Of a stretch of DNA of 64,000 nt, positions 63,588 through 64,000 are shown in pieces. Under the pieces are notes generated by a model that saw only the letters and a program-made list of their open reading frames with translations, ran no database searches and was not told where the DNA came from. Origin of the DNA: Limnephilus marmoratus (lineage: Eukaryota; Arthropoda; Insecta; Trichoptera; Limnephilidae); contig OU862919.1 in the NCBI GenBank assembly GCA_917880885.1, positions 11,922,001 to 11,986,000 on the forward strand. The letters are read 5' to 3'. Made by a program: the position numbers and the translations under genes. Positions within the stretch are counted from its first letter, which is position 1; every line of letters begins with the position of its first letter.

Positions 63588-64000
63588 CTACCTTCTCCGT
63601 CCAAAATGATTGAAAGAGAGTTGCTCAGGTCGGGCTAGTTGTTGGACCCGCACCTGCATCCTTTGTGGGATTGTGTCCTAGTGTAAGTCAATATGATTCC
63701 ATTCTGAGTTAAGTAGTTGCACATTGCTGCTGACTTCTGAAAAAGTTTCGTTATTGGTTCTTGTGGAGGCTTCTCGCTTGCTGTGGGTAGGAATGCCATA
63801 AAATTGCCATTATCACAAATAGTTAAACACTCCCTACCTAGTGAGCCATATAAAAAATGAAGTTATCTACCTGTGAGCCAAGCTATCAACTCCTAAATAA
63901 TATATTAAGTATGTCGTAACAAGCCATAATAATTAAAAATATTAACTCCTATATCACTTCTCTTTTTGTCCGAAGACAATACTCACTGAACCTTGAATGT
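63588..64000 (-). other. Interior end of the edge retrotransposon
   Basis: Sequence inside the 3' LTR. Short open frames on the minus strand show no integrase or other motif I recognise. The coding region probably lies outside the window. Confidence 0.4.

Overview
The window is AT-rich eukaryotic DNA, most likely from an insect or another arthropod. The pointers are insect-type non-LTR families (CR1-like, I-like, R4/Dong-like, RTE-like, L2-like), a BEL/Pao and a Ty3/Gypsy element, a Merlin DNA transposon, Helitrons ending in CTAG, tRNA-derived SINEs, and a Lys-tRNA-type primer site as in insect gypsy elements. No host protein-coding gene can be supported anywhere in the 64 kb. Almost every coding region recognised belongs to a mobile element, and nearly all of these are broken.

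Layout. 0-8.7 kb: two non-autonomous Helitrons, SINE-like repeats, an LTR-like promoter block, a CR1-like LINE tail and a head-to-head SINE pair holding a small MITE. 8.8-12.2 kb: a 5'-truncated I-like LINE (LINE A). 12.2-16.2 kb: an R4/Dong-like LINE carrying a restriction-like endonuclease. 16.8-18.1 kb: a decayed LINE cut by a SINE, then a SINE palindrome. 18.1-20.5 kb: a 2.4 kb Helitron-like element packed with perfect heat-shock-element arrays. 20.5-23.5 kb: SINE-like repeats.

23.6-34.6 kb is a four-layer nest that can be read base by base. A 27-bp minisatellite is split by a CR1-like LINE (LINE D). LINE D is split by a Gypsy element (ACTA duplication). One Gypsy LTR is split by a Merlin transposon (CAAAATAC duplication). 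34.8-36.7 kb: a 230-bp satellite. 37-40 kb: TIR and foldback elements and a tRNA-like gene. 41.8-53 kb: a second nest, in which a minus-strand CR1-like LINE (LINE B, whose ORF1 has an FP-like domain) is split by a second LINE A copy and by a BEL/Pao element, and one BEL LTR is split by a SINE. 53-58.7 kb: a TA-flanked TIR element, RTE-like and L2-like LINE ends and a full-length SINE. 59.7-64 kb: a SINE-like repeat, a frameshifted YqaJ-type nuclease, an unexplained iterated-motif array and an LTR at the edge of a retrotransposon that leaves the window.

The coding parts do not work together as pathways. Each is the replication machinery of one mobile element: endonuclease plus reverse transcriptase for LINEs, gag-protease-RT-RNase H-integrase for LTR elements, DDE transposase for Merlin. 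SINEs, MITEs and short Helitrons would depend on partners encoded elsewhere. Gypsy and BEL have nearly identical LTR pairs (recent insertion) but disabled interiors. Limits: all calls come from reading the sequence and translations by eye, and family names are assignments by motif, not by database search.
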